From assembly GCA_905221605.1 (NCBI GenBank), contig CAJNDS010002805.1, positions 103,501 through 167,500 on the forward strand: DNA of 64,000 nt, given 5' to 3'. Source of the DNA: Symbiodinium natans. Taxonomy: Eukaryota > Sar > Dinophyceae > Suessiales > Symbiodiniaceae. Below, one piece after another: positions 1 through 9,717 of the stretch. A program made the translations under genes and the position numbers. The notes below the pieces were generated by a model, which did not search any database, was not told the origin of the DNA, and saw only the letters and a list, made by a program, of their open reading frames with translations. Numbering within the stretch: position 1 is the first letter of the stretch; every line of letters begins with the position of its first letter.

Positions 1-208
1 AATAGCTACACCCACCGAGCCGTGCGAGGGAGAAGGTTCGGGTTTGGGGATTAGGGGGTTGAGGGTTTTGCGTTTAGGGCTGGGGGGGAATACCCTAACC
101 CGGAAAGGAATAGCCTACATCTTAAACCCTAAACCCTAGCCACTAGCTGCGTGGGTTTGTTGAAGTTCAGCTGTTCGCTCACAGGGCTTCTAGGCTCTAG
201 ACCCCTAA

Positions 209-336
209 CCCTAAAACACTAGGGTTAGGGTTTAGGGTTTAGGGTTTAGGGTTTAGGGTTTAGGGTTTAGGGTTTAGGGTTTAGGGTTTAGGGTTTAGGG
301 TTTAGGGTTTAGGGTTTAGGGTTTAGGGTTTAGGGT
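209..336. repeat. TTTAGGG array
   Basis: Uninterrupted TTTAGGG heptamers, the plant and dinoflagellate telomere unit, after a short CCCTAAA stretch. It is internal in the window and flanked by unique sequence, so it is interstitial rather than a chromosome end. Confidence 0.95.
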
Positions 337-516
337 CAATTTAAGGTGTACTTCACAAGGGTTTAACGGCACTCGACCCTGAACTTGAACCAACTCGGAG
401 CTCAAAATTTGTTGTCTTGGCATGGGTCTTCACACGCAGATGGAGAAAGAGCCGTAAACCCTAAACCCTAAACCCTAAACCCTAAACCCTAAACCCTAAA
501 CCCTAAACCCTAAACC

Positions 517-598
517 TTGGGATGTTCCCCCCTTATACTAACAATCCTTCATAGGGATTCTAATCGGGGGTACTACAATCCCCATTGGAACATCCCAA
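517..598. mobile_element. M2-family MITE, copy 1
   Basis: Short element whose ends are inverted copies: it opens TTGGGATGTTCCCCCC and closes GGAACATCCCAA. The interior keeps the family signature CTTATACTAACA followed by a CATAGGGATTCTAAT-like block. It lies between two CCCTAAA arrays. Related copies occur near 9179, 36008, 55042 and 55604. No coding capacity; a non-autonomous DNA element or introner is inferred from structure only. Confidence 0.75.
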
Positions 599-904
599 CC
601 TAAACCATGAACCCTAAACCCTAAACCCTAAACCCTAAGCCCTAAACCCTAAACCCTGAAACAACCGTCAGGGCTCGTGAGCTCGGCTTTGCTGCGCTGC
701 GTCGAGCGAAGCGTGGCGCAGCGGCTCTGAGCCAGGGAGGGAGGTTCTAGGTTTTAGGGTTTCTAGGGTTTAGGGTTTAGGGTTTAGGGTTTAGGGTTTA
801 GGGCTTAGGGTTTAGGGTTTAGGGTTCAGGGTTTATAGGGTCTAGGTTGGGATGTTCACACTTCTACTCACAGTCTTTTAGAGGGATTCTAGTACCCCCT
901 ATTG

Positions 905-1053
905 CTACTATGTGCTGAAGAACCCGCCCAAAAAATACTCTATATTACCTTACAAGAAGATTATCTACATGTATATATATATATATATATATATTTATTA
1001 TTATTATATATTTTTGTTTTTTTTTTGGGGGGGGGTTCTTAAGCAATTGGTAG
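905..1053. mobile_element. M1-family MITE, copy 1
   Basis: Opens CTACTATGTGCTGAAGAACCC and closes GGGTTCTTAAGCAATTGGTAG, imperfect inverted copies. The interior is an AT microsatellite plus T and G runs. Other copies of this family begin near 1524, 11589, 42177, 43901 and 53456. The open frame here (912-1139) is low-complexity and not a gene. Confidence 0.7.
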
Positions 1054-1523
1054 ATTATAATCCCTCTCAAGAACTGTTAGAAGAAGGAGGAACATCCGAA
1101 GCCAGCCCGGAGGCCACCGAAACTACGGTTTGCTTATAAGGTTCAGGGTTTAGGATTTAGGGTTTAGGGTTTCAGGTTGCAAGTGCTATTGGTGGAGTCC
1201 CGAAGACCTGCACACCACCTAAACCCTAAACCCTAAACACCCCCTAAGCACCTTAGCCCTAAACCGTAAGCACTAATTGAGCAACTGAACTTAAGGCACC
1301 CTGATACGGGATGTTTTGGAGGATACGGATGAGGCATCCAAAAGTGTGTTTTAGGGTTTAGGCTGAGGGTTTATGGTTTCGGGTTTAGGGTTGGGATCAA
1401 CAAACTTTCCTACTTTGCGGCAAAAAAAGGGTCAAGTACAAGTTGATGCGCATCAAAGAATTTGTTCAACGAAGTATTGGGGATTCACAGGGTATTTGCA
1501 GCATGGTTCCTTTTCTACTTGAA

Positions 1524-1624
1524 TGTTTGCTTAAGAACCGCTCGAAAAATATTCATCCTTAGAAGTAGGGCAACATAGGGATCATTATCTTTTGTGTTTT
1601 GAGGATTCTTAAGCACATGCTAGC
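1524..1624. mobile_element. M1-family MITE, copy 2
   Basis: Contains TTTGCTTAAGAACCGCTCG at one end and GATTCTTAAGCACATGCTAG at the other, with the family interior (ATTCATCCTTA, CAACATAGGGATCATTATC). The plus-strand sequence just before it (1420-1523) stays open and might be coding, but I could not settle a strand. Confidence 0.65.
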
Positions 1625-2796
1625 TCACCGGCAATCAAATACATCCTACATATCCACCTCGCAGCTGGCAAGCTGTGAGCGGCACTGGGCCAAATCCCTT
1701 TCCTGAGTTTGCGGTTTTGGGTTTAGGGTTTAGGGTTTGGGGTTTATGAAGGTTTAGGCTTTAGGGTTTAGGATTGGTGCTGAGGTTTTCCGGGCACCAC
1801 TTACTGTGTTGTTGTTTAGGGTTTGGGGTACCCTAAGCTTGCCATCATTCTGTTTTGTGAACCCGCTTGATATTGAGTATCAGGTAAAAGATTCGGAGGG
1901 CTTCAGGGATTACTCTAGTCGAGAGCGTGCCGCCAGAGAATGTCGAGGAGGGAACAGATGTGGTGAACGTGTACTTGGCGCCTTCCTTCTGAATGCTCTT
2001 CAATCACGAATCGCTTATGAAACCCTGAGCCCTAAACCCTCTGTAAAGTCTAAACCCTGAGCCCTAAAGCTTAACAAAAACCGTGATCCTGGTGGGACTT
2101 GACTTTCAAACGGCGGACGAGCTGGAGCTTCAAAAGACGTCCTGGTAGGGTCTAGGATTTAGGGTTGCCCTTGTAAGGTTTGGCTGTTCCTGAGACTGCT
2201 ACAGCTTAAAGGCCTCAAAGCCCCCAAATACTTCAGACCCTGAACCCTGAACTCTTTGAACCCTATAAACCCTTTAATTAAACCCTTCAAACCTTTGAAA
2301 ACCCTTCAAACCCTTCAAACCCTTTAAACCCTTTAAACCCAAACCCTAAACGCAACATCAAGCCTAGTCCCCGAACCACCCCCACTCCTAAACCACAAAA
2401 TGGCGGGCGCGGCAATTCCGGGTTTTGGGTTTTGGGTTGAGGGACTTGAGGGTCTTAAGGCGTCGTGGCCACCCCAAGGGCCCTAAACCCTAAACACAAA
2501 ACACAAATTCACAAATTCTACAAGGGTTTGGGGTTTGGGGTTTAGGGTTTAGGGTTTAGGGATTAAGGATTAGGGTTTAGGGGTTTAGGGTTTAGGGTTT
2601 AGGGCTTCGGAGATCCTTTGAGCAAACATCCCCAAAGAGGAGCCTCTAAACCTCCAACATAAAGGATAACGCATACTAACCGAGCGGCCCCAACCTTCAA
2701 ACGCCAAACGCCAAAGCCTTTGAGGGTTTTTAGGGACGGTTTGGGGTTTAGGGTTTAGGGTTTAGGGTTTAGGGTTTCGGGTTTAGGGTTTAGGGC

Positions 2797-2862
2797 TGAT
2801 CCAGTCGGGAATCCACGACTTGGGACTCGCACTCGGCTTGAAAGATCTCCTCGCGGTTGAGA
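2797..2862 (-). CDS. Candidate exon C5 (coiled-coil, gene C)
   Basis: Minus-strand island between TTTAGGG arrays. The frame reads LNREEIFQAECESQVVDSRL, acidic and helical. It is preceded by a GCGAG acceptor and followed by a GC donor (CA|GCCCTAAACC). The peptide is unlike the repeat-derived frames around it. No family recognised; it resembles the other charged exons of this strand. Confidence 0.65.
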
Positions 2863-2898
2863 CTCGCGCAAGGTTTGGAAGTTTAGGGTTCAGGTGTC

Positions 2899-2991
2899 TA
2901 CCCAGAGGCTCCTATGTAGTACCTTGTTGGGTGAGTATACTAGAATCCCTGTAACTAACCCAAAAAGGAACTACATTGGAGCCTTTGGGTA
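2899..2991. mobile_element. M6 hairpin MITE
   Basis: Left end TACCCAGAGGCTCCTATGTA matches the inverted right end TACATTGGAGCCTTTGGGTA with few differences, and TTGGGT/ACCCAA pairs continue inward. Only one copy was noticed in the window. No coding capacity. Confidence 0.7.
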
Positions 2992-3211
2992 GGGTTCAGG
3001 GACCAGGGGTTTAGGGCTTAAAGGTTCAGGAGTCAGGGAGGTCGGGTTGAAGGCTTTTGGGAAAAAAGGGGGGCTTGCTTGGGCGTTGAGCGGCAAGTAG
3101 GCCTTTGACCCCTAAACCCTAAAACCATGCCACCACCAAATTCAGGGACCCTAACCCTAAACCCTAAACCCTAAAACCTAGACCCTAAACCAGAAACGCC
3201 AAACCCTAAAC

Positions 3212-3245
3212 TCTCCCGCGCGTGCCCAAGTTTCACTTGCTCCTC
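3212..3245 (-). CDS. Candidate micro-exon C9 (coiled-coil)
   Basis: A 34-nt exon read as EEQVKLGHARE, with acceptor CCTCAG and donor GAGA|GTTTAGGG, so the intron begins directly with a telomere-like unit. It is small, so assignment depends on the splice pattern shared with neighbouring islands. Confidence 0.55.
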
Positions 3246-3425
3246 CTGAGGCCTAGGAAATACAAGGTTAAACTTTCAAGCCTGGAATCCATCTTATGGA
3301 GTCGCCAGGGTGGGTCAAGTGTTTTCTTGGTTGAGGTAGGCAAGCTGGGGGGCCCACGCTGATGGGATCAGAAATAACCCTTAAGCCCTATAAAACCCTA
3401 TAAACCCCCAAGTCATGTGAAGTAG

Positions 3426-3500
3426 GGGATATATTGCTTGTACCCCCAAAAGGACACCGGGTACATACACTCACCAACATTAAAAAGGAACCTTATATAC
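3426..3500. repeat. M9 dispersed repeat, copy 1
   Basis: Contains the block around AAGGAACCTTATATACACTCACC and CCCAAAAGGACACCGGGTA. The reverse complement of the same pair occurs at about 21119-21187. Probably a MITE or introner; the exact ends are unclear. Confidence 0.55.
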
Positions 3501-3544
3501 ACTCACCCATGACAGAAAAAAAACTCAACTTCATGTCCATTCAC

Positions 3545-3593
3545 CTTGAACCCGGCCGGTCTCCTGCTGCAAGGACCGCTGGCGCTGCCAATC
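3545..3593 (-). CDS. Candidate exon C6 (coiled-coil)
   Basis: Reads DWQRQRSLQQETGRVQ between acceptor ATCTTAG and donor G|GTGAATGG. The length is 16 codons plus one base, the same phase style as several neighbours. Gln/Arg-rich and probably helical. No family recognised. Confidence 0.65.
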
Positions 3594-3893
3594 CTAAGAT
3601 ATGCTAGGCCCATGGTTTAGGGGAATTCCAGAGTTGAAGGGATTTAAGGACTTAGTTTAGGGTTCTAGGGTTATGCCAGAGTTGAAGGGGTTTAAGGACT
3701 TAGTTTAGGGTTCTAGAGTGATTCCAGAGTTGAAGGGATTTAAGGGCTTCGTTTAGGGTTCTGGAGTTTTTCCAGAGTTGAAGGGACGTAAGGGCTTAGC
3801 TAAGGTTCTAGAGTTTGCAGCTTTCAAAGTTTAAAGGCTGCAAGCGTGATCACACCCCAAACCCTAATCCTAGACCCTAAACCCCAACTGCCC

Positions 3894-4049
3894 CCCTGCC
3901 CCCCTGCCCCCCTGCCCCCCTGCCCCCCTGCCCCCCTGCCCCCCCTGCCCTGCCCCCCTGCCCCCCTGCCCCCCCTGCCCTGCCCCCCTGCCCCCCTGCC
4001 CCCCCTGCCCTGCCCCCCTGCCCCCCTGCCCCCCTGCCCCCCTGCCCCC

Positions 4050-4081
<32 letters not shown>
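3894..4081. repeat. CCCCCTG / poly-C low-complexity tract
   Basis: Tandem CCCCCTGCC-like units running into a pure C run. Long frames on both strands here (Pro-rich on plus, Gly-rich on minus) are by-products of the repeat and were not annotated as genes. Confidence 0.95.
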
Positions 4082-4083
<2 letters not shown>

Positions 4084-4286
4084 CAAAAAAAGACGAAAAA
4101 AAAAAAAGAACAAAGAGCGCGGCATTAGAGTCCACGTGGCTGACGGTTTCGGAACTGGGGCTTAAGCCTAACCCCTGAACGCTAAACCTCAAACCCTAAA
4201 CCCTACATCTTAAACCCTACATCCGAAACCCTAAACCCTGAACCCTAAACCCTAAACCCTGAACCCTAAGCCCTAAACCCTGAAAC

Positions 4287-4386
4287 CTGAAAAGCCCTCT
4301 ATCCGAGGTTGGCCAAGGCACGTCCAGCCGCTTGGTGACTGCGGCAGCTCGCCGATCGAAGTGGCCACGAAACTCCGCAAGCTCCT
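4287..4386 (-). CDS. Candidate exon C7
   Basis: About 100 nt, read as ELAEFRGHFDRRAAAVTKRL followed by DVPWPTSDRGLF. The acceptor is TTGAG or TTGAGAG and the donor is CAG|GTTTCAGGG, leading straight into TTTAGGG-like repeats. Composition is protein-like and the frame is free of repeat-derived residues. Function unknown. Confidence 0.7.
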
Positions 4387-5305
4387 CTCAAGTCCCCTAG
4401 GGTGTAGGGCTTAGAGGGTTTAGGGTTTAGGGTTTATAGGGTTTCTAGGGTTGATAGGGTTTCTAGGGATTCTAGGGTTTATAGGGTCTATAGAGTTTCT
4501 AGGGTTTCTAGGGCTTCCAGGGTTTATAGGGTTTATGGAGGTTCTAGAGTTTATAGGGTTTATAGAGTTTACAGGGTTTGTAGGGTTTAGGCGTTCAGGG
4601 TTTAGGGTGTAGAGTTTAGGGTTTATGATAGCTTGCTGATAACTTAGAACCCCTGAACCTCTACAAACCTTTACAGTTAAGAGCACGAAGGAAGCTCCAA
4701 GTGGAATGGGAGCGCGATTTGAGCATTGCCGTGAAAACCGACGCATCGTTTTCTGTTGACGAAAATTGAAACCACGCTAGCCGTTAGTCACAAAGTGGAC
4801 AGTTGGGCCAGACTTTTGACAAAGCAGGGTTGTCATGGCCCACCCGAACACTAAACGACCTAAAAATGTTAAACCCTAAGCCGCGCGAAGAGTGGCTCCC
4901 AACTTTCAATCCGCCTCCACGGCATCCGCGCGCAGCTTCTGCAAGTCCGAGCGGAGCCTCATTGTGCTTCTCTCGGCCCTAAGCCCCCCCAAACCCCCTA
5001 GCCCTCAACAATGAACCCCAAAACCCTAAAATCCTCGGTTCGTTGCTATTGAATTCGTCACTTCGGCTGGCTCACCAGAGCACGACTACATTCTGAAGCC
5101 CCGACTCTGGGCCCTAAGCCCTCCACCTTCCTAAGCCTTAAAGCCTAAAACAGTTGCAAGCCCTAACCCTAACAACCCCTAAGCCCTAAGCCCTAAGCCC
5201 CAAGCCCCAAGCCCTAAGCCCTAAACCCTAACAAACCCTAAGCCCTAAACCCTAAACCCTAAACCCTAAACCCTAAACCCCAGCAAGCCCTAAACCCTAA
5301 AAGGC

Positions 5306-5372
5306 CCTCAAGGTTGTAGAGTCCCTGAGTCCACTCCCCCTGGACACCCGAGCCTCCTGAACCCCATGCACC
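5306..5372 (-). CDS. Candidate exon C8
   Basis: Reads GAWGSGGSGVQGEWTQGLYN then LE, with acceptor CAGAAG and a likely GC donor. Gly- and aromatic-rich, unlike the coiled-coil exons. Boundaries are uncertain by a codon or two because two AG acceptors are possible. Confidence 0.55.
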
Positions 5373-5531
5373 CTTCTGAAAATCTGCGAATGTCATCCAT
5401 GAAGGTCATCCGAAAGTAGGGTCTAGGGTTTAGGGCTTAGGGGTTTAGGGTTTAAGGTATGCTTCAATTGCGACTTATGGTTGAAGGCATGAAGGTTATC
5501 CGAAAGTAGGGTCAAGGGTTTAAGGTATGCT

Positions 5532-5646
5532 GAACTAGACCCGGGAGTAACCCAGGAATAAAAAGGGTGCCTGTTTCGGCTTTAAGGGGATGATGAGGGA
5601 ACCCCAACCCTTAAAAAAGGAAAATAGGGCCTACTCCCGGTCCTAG
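5532..5646. mobile_element. M3-family MITE, diverged copy
   Basis: Shares the order AGTAACCCAGGAATAAAAAGGGTGCC, a GGCTTTAAGGGG-like block and AAAATAGGGCCTACTCCCGG with the well-preserved M3 copies at 23891 and 36475. Ends are degraded. Confidence 0.5.
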
Positions 5647-5982
5647 AAAACCCCGATTTCCTAAAACCCTCGAAGTCCCCGAGAAATCCAGACCCCTAAA
5701 CCCTAAACCCTAAACCCTAAACCCTAAACCCTAAACCCTAAACCCTAAACCCTAAACCCTGAACCCTAACCCTTCGGGTTGAAGGCTCCCCTATTCTGGG
5801 GTTTAGGGCTGAGAGGGCCGCGGGCTCCTGGAATGCAATCTGCTGGGGGAAGCCCTAAAAACCCTTAAAACATCCTTAAGCCCTAAACCCTACACCCTAA
5901 ACCCTCAACCCCGAGCCCTAGCCCTAAACCCTAAACCCTAAACCCGAAACCCTAAACCCTAAACCCTGAACCCACTTTCAGC

Positions 5983-6061
5983 TGCGGAGCTCGACCACGG
6001 GACCCCCGAGAATTCCCGCGAGCCGATCCCGGAGGGCGGCCAGGCGGGCGGCCTCGGCGAC
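5983..6061 (-). CDS. Candidate exon C3 (coiled-coil)
   Basis: Reads VAEAARLAALRDRLAGILGG then PVVELR. Acceptor CAGCTCAG follows a CCCTAAACC array and the donor is probably GC (A|GCTGAAAG). The heptad-like Ala/Leu/Arg pattern suggests an amphipathic helix. GC-rich unlike the flanking repeats. Confidence 0.65.
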
Positions 6062-6334
6062 CTGAGCTGGGGTTTAGGGTTTAGGGTTTGGGGTTTAGGG
6101 CTTTGGGCGGATTTTGGGGTTTTAGGGTCCGCCGACCCTGGCGGCGTGTTGGATGGGTTTGAGGAGGTGAAAACCTCCCTCTTTCCCTCCTTACCCCCCA
6201 AAACGCGGCGGGGGGGGGGGGGTAGGGGGGGTCGGTGCACAATTTTTTTGTGGAGGACCGCGCCACCCGCACAGCGTAAACAGGCGGTCTCAACTATGCT
6301 CCAGCGGGGTCGGCGGCTTGAGCCGGAGGCTCTT

Positions 6335-7110
6335 AAATTTCAGGGTTTAGGGTTTAGGGCTTCAGGGTTCTGGGGCTTAGGGTTTAACGGTTTTTGGTTT
6401 TGGGGTGGGTTTTTGGGTTTTAGGGTTTTCATGTTTAAGTTTTAGGGTTTAGGGCTTAGGGGTCAGGGTTTGAGGTTTCGGGTTTTAGGGTTTTCAGGAT
6501 TTTCAGGGTTTAGAGTTGAGGGATTAGGGTTTAGGGTTTTCAGGGAAAAAGATTTAGGGTTTTGGGCTTTAGGGTTTAGGGTTTTCAAGGTTTAAGGGTT
6601 TTCGGGTTTAGGGCATTGGGGGTTTAGGATTTGAGGGTTTAAGGGTTTAGGGTGGAGGGCTTAGGGTTTAGGGCTTTAGGGTTTGAGGGTTTAGGTTTTC
6701 AGGGTTTGCGGTTTTAGGGTGTAGGGTTTAGGGTTTAAGGGTTTAAGGGTTTAAGGGTTTAAGGGTTTAAGGGTTTAAGGGTTTAGGGTTTCGGGTTTTA
6801 GGGTTTCAGGGTTTCAGGGTTTTCAGGGTTTTCAGGGTTTACGGTCTTATGGTTTGAGGTTTTTATGGTTTAGGCTTTTCAGGGTTTAGGGTGTTCATGG
6901 TTTTTAGGGTTTTAGGGTTTAGGGTTTTAAGGTTTTAGGTTTAGGGTTTTAGGGCTTTACGGTATTCAGGGCTTAGGATTTTAGGGTCTTAGGCTTGAGG
7001 GCCTTAGGGCTTTAGGATGTTGAGGGCGTAGGGTTTAGGGCGTTCCGGGCTTTAGGGTCTTAGGGTTCCAACCCTAAGGTTTAGGACTAAAGGTTTGGGG
7101 TTCAGGGTTT
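6335..7110. repeat. Degenerate TTTAGGG-family tract
   Basis: About 780 bp of diverged G-rich telomere-like units, including a local run of TTTAAGGG octamers near 6722-6785. No exon-like island seen inside it. It would lie in the intron between exons C4 and C3. Confidence 0.9.
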
Positions 7111-7266
7111 GGAGTGGCGGTGGCGGGGGCTAGTACGTTTCGAGTCTCTATGGAAGTGTGGCGTTCATGGCCTCGAGTTTCTATTGGGCAGTGAAAGATT
7201 GGTTTGGGGGTTTAGGGTGAAGTTTTTGGGTACGGCTTCTAAGCCCTAACCCCTGAAACCTTAAAC

Positions 7267-7612
7267 CCTTTGTTGCTGGAGGTTTTTGGGGCTTCTTACT
7301 TGGCCTTTCAGGGACCACATTTCTGGGATGCCGGTCGTCCTCGAATATGTCCACTGGTCACTGGTGCATCCCGGCGAGAGATTCTCTGCCGCGCCATTCT
7401 CTTCCGCAGTGTTCGCAGCGTTGTCAACCTCGTCGGGCACCCATGCGATGGATCTTCGCTTGTGGACGCTGCGGGCCGCGGGGGCCAGGAAAGCTTCCAT
7501 TCCCTCGCGCTGTCCGAAGACCTTGTGCGTCATCAGGTACCTGTGCTCGTCGTTTCCCTGGTGTAGCGCGCCAAGTCCGGTGGTTGCGAGGTCTGGCTCG
7601 CTGAGCAAGTAA
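7267..7612 (-). CDS. Candidate exon C4 (largest gene C exon)
   Basis: One base plus 115 open codons on the minus strand. It runs from a CTGAGCAG acceptor to a GT donor (AAAGG|GTTTAAGG) where telomere-like repeat resumes. Pieces read YLLSEPDLATTGLGALHQGN, REGMEAFLAPAARSVHKRRS and IAWVPDEVDNAANTAEENGA. Composition is balanced and protein-like. Frames on the plus strand are also open, but only the minus frame spans the island exactly between splice sites. No family recognised. Confidence 0.65.
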
Positions 7613-7830
7613 CTGCTCAGCTTCCAGAGCCAGGGTTTAGGGTTTAGGGTTTAGGGTTGAGGGTTGAGGGTTTAGGGTTTAGGGTTTAGGGTTTAGGGTT
7701 GAGGGTTGAGGGTTGAGGGTTTAGGGTCCAAGGGTCAGGGAGAGGGATCTGATGAAACAAAAACACAGCGCCGCGCCTAGGGCCCTGGTCGCCGCAGCCC
7801 AAACATCCATTCAACCCCCCCTGGTTCTTG

Positions 7831-7945
7831 GTAGGGAATGAGGGAATGAGGTACCTTACATCCCCCTATATAATTCCCTCCCCATGTAATCCCTTCAAGG
7901 GAATATATAGGGGGATATAAGGTGCCTCATTCCCTCATTCCCTAC
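7831..7945. mobile_element. M5 hairpin MITE
   Basis: Long terminal inverted repeat of about 42 bp with two mismatches: GTAGGGAATGAGGGAATGAG at the left and its inverse at the right, continuing through CCCCCTATATA. Only about 30 bp of loop remains. A related half-copy (GTAGGGAATGAGGCACC) lies near 41831. Confidence 0.85.
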
Positions 7946-8097
7946 TAAAAGCCAGCCAGTCAAGAGAAGGTTTCGGGGCCCCGGGTGGAGGGTTCTGAGG
8001 AAGCTTGGGGCTTAAGGCTTCCCAAACCCTAAACCCTAAACCCTAAACCCTAAACCCTAAACCCTATACCCTATACCCTATAAACCCTAAACCCTAC

Positions 8098-8142
8098 AGC
8101 TCGGCCAGGGCTGCCACATTTTGTTGCAGCTCGCGATCCAGC
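8098..8142 (-). CDS. Candidate exon C2 (coiled-coil)
   Basis: A 45-nt exon, LDRELQQNVAALAE, with acceptor CTCCCAG and donor CT|GTAGGGTTTAGGG. Strong heptad character. The neighbouring arrays converge on it: CCCTAAA below and TTTAGGG above in plus-strand coordinates. Confidence 0.7.
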
Positions 8143-8155
8143 CTGGGAGCTCCCA

Positions 8156-8242
8156 GGGTTTAGGGTTTAGGGTTTAGGGTTTAGGGTTTAGGGTTTAGGG
8201 TTTAGGGTTTAGGGTTTAGGGTTTAGGGTTTAGGGTTTAGGG
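8156..8242. repeat. TTTAGGG array
   Basis: Pure heptamer array, about 12 units, starting at the acceptor side of exon C2. In gene sense this is the CCCTAAA end of an intron. Confidence 0.95.
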
Positions 8243-9178
8243 TCCGGCTCAGCCGCTGAGGAGATTTCAGGGTACGTAGGGTGTGGGAGTTAGGGTTTTA
8301 CTAAGGTTTAGGATTTAGGGTTTAGGGTTTTGGGTTTAGGCTTTGGAGATTAGGAATTTAGGGTTTAGTCTTAGGAGTTTAGGGTATTCACACATTTTTA
8401 CAAACGTTTTGAATGTAAAATTGAACCCTAAACCATACTCCCCATACCTTCCGTATACCCTGCACCCTGAACTTTCCCAAGCCTCAAGAGTTCGAGGCTT
8501 GAGGTTCCCTACATCTACATGAGGGTCCCTTCTTGGGCTCCTGTTCTCACGCGGAGCCTTATATGTAGGGCACCCAACAGGAGACCATCAGAGAGTACCG
8601 GGTGGTTTCGGGCTTTACACCTAAACCCTGAGGCTTTTGTAGGGGTTGTAACCCTGAAGGCTGAGGGTTCTGGCGTCCACCAAAGGCCCCTCCTCTCGAC
8701 TCTGATAAGGGCGCCCTGAAACCGTACATCTTCACCCCAAACCTCATCACCTTAAAGCCCTATAACCCTAAGCCAAAAAAATCCAAGAATGCTGAACCCT
8801 GAAGCTCTACATCTGCAAAAAGGTTGAGGCCAAAGGGGCTCAGCGGCTTCTTTGTCGGCTGACTCCTTCTGCTCAAGCTGCGCCTTTTTTGGAGCTCAAA
8901 TTTAGGGTTTCGGTTTAGGGTGGAAGGTTTAGGGTGGAAGGTTTAGGGTTCAGGGTTTCAGGTCCGTTTGCTCCCAAGCCCGGCCCAAGCCCTAAGCCCA
9001 AAACCTTAACACATAAGCAATTTGCGGGCGCGTAGGTAGCCAGGACGCCAGGACCGCTAAGGTTTGTAGGGTTTTCCGTTTTCGGGTTTTGTGTTTGCTG
9101 ATTCATCCTGCACCCTTGCCCCCGAATGTCTGAGGCGTGTATTTCTTGGGGAAAAGGGCTTGGGATTTAGGGTTCAGG

Positions 9179-9266
9179 TTGGGACGTTCCCCCCTTATAC
9201 TAACAGCTCCTTGATACGGATTGTAACAGGGGGTACGAGTATACATCATAAGGGTGAACGTCCCAA
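9179..9266. mobile_element. M2-family MITE, copy 2
   Basis: TTGGGACGTTCCCCCCTTAT at the left; GTGAACGTCCCAA at the right. The matching CG-for-TG change at both ends keeps the inverted repeat paired. The interior has CTTGATACGGATTGTAACAG, matching the family. Confidence 0.8.
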
Positions 9267-9603
9267 GGTTCAGGGTTTGAGGGAGGCGTATAGCTAGAAA
9301 TGGCTTAGGGTTTAGGGTTTCGGGTTCACGGTTGGTTCAGGGAACTTGGGCTGGATATTACCGCTGGAAAAACCGCCAAACCCGCAATCTTCACCAGACC
9401 TCGGGCGCGTAGATGCCCTCTAAATGCCTATAACCTCCTTAACCTGAACCTCTTTGAGCCCTAGGCCCCAAAAACTCTGAAAACCCTAAACGCCGCACCC
9501 GTAAAACCTCTTTGAACCCCAGAGACTTAGAGGGCTTCGGGATTAGGGTTGTACAGGAGGCCTTAATAAATTAGAATAATCTTTTGAGGTATATTATCTT
9601 GGT

Positions 9604-9717
9604 AACACAGTAACCATGTTATAGTAAGGGTATCCTTGTCTTGGTTGGTTCCTAGTACTTTAAACTTTGAAAGGGAGCCTTGACCCAAAAGAAAGGGCAA
9701 AAGGGGTATCACTGGGC
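9604..9717. mobile_element. M3-family MITE, subtype copy
   Basis: Contains CAGTAACCATGTTATAGTAA and ends GGGGTATCACTGGGC. Closely parallels the copy at 39047-39146 (CAGTAACCATATTATGATGA ... GTACCACTGGGCT), so these two form a subtype. Confidence 0.65.

Noticed and set aside
1-336. A chromosome end at the left edge
   Set aside because: The first bases are unique sequence, and arrays run in both orientations throughout, so these are interstitial repeats.
1420-2060. Plus-strand exon(s) (for example KYKLMRIKEFVQRSIGDSQG at about 1430-1500 and the frame 1806-2060)
   Set aside because: Plausible frames exist on both strands (minus RFVIEEHSEGRRQVHVHHIC also reads well) and splice sites do not decide. 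Left unannotated.
3824-4192. Gly-rich and Pro-rich frames on both strands
   Set aside because: By-products of the CCCCCTG and poly-C tract. The minus end overlaps a short possibly coding piece (SETVSHVDSN), but that alone is too weak.
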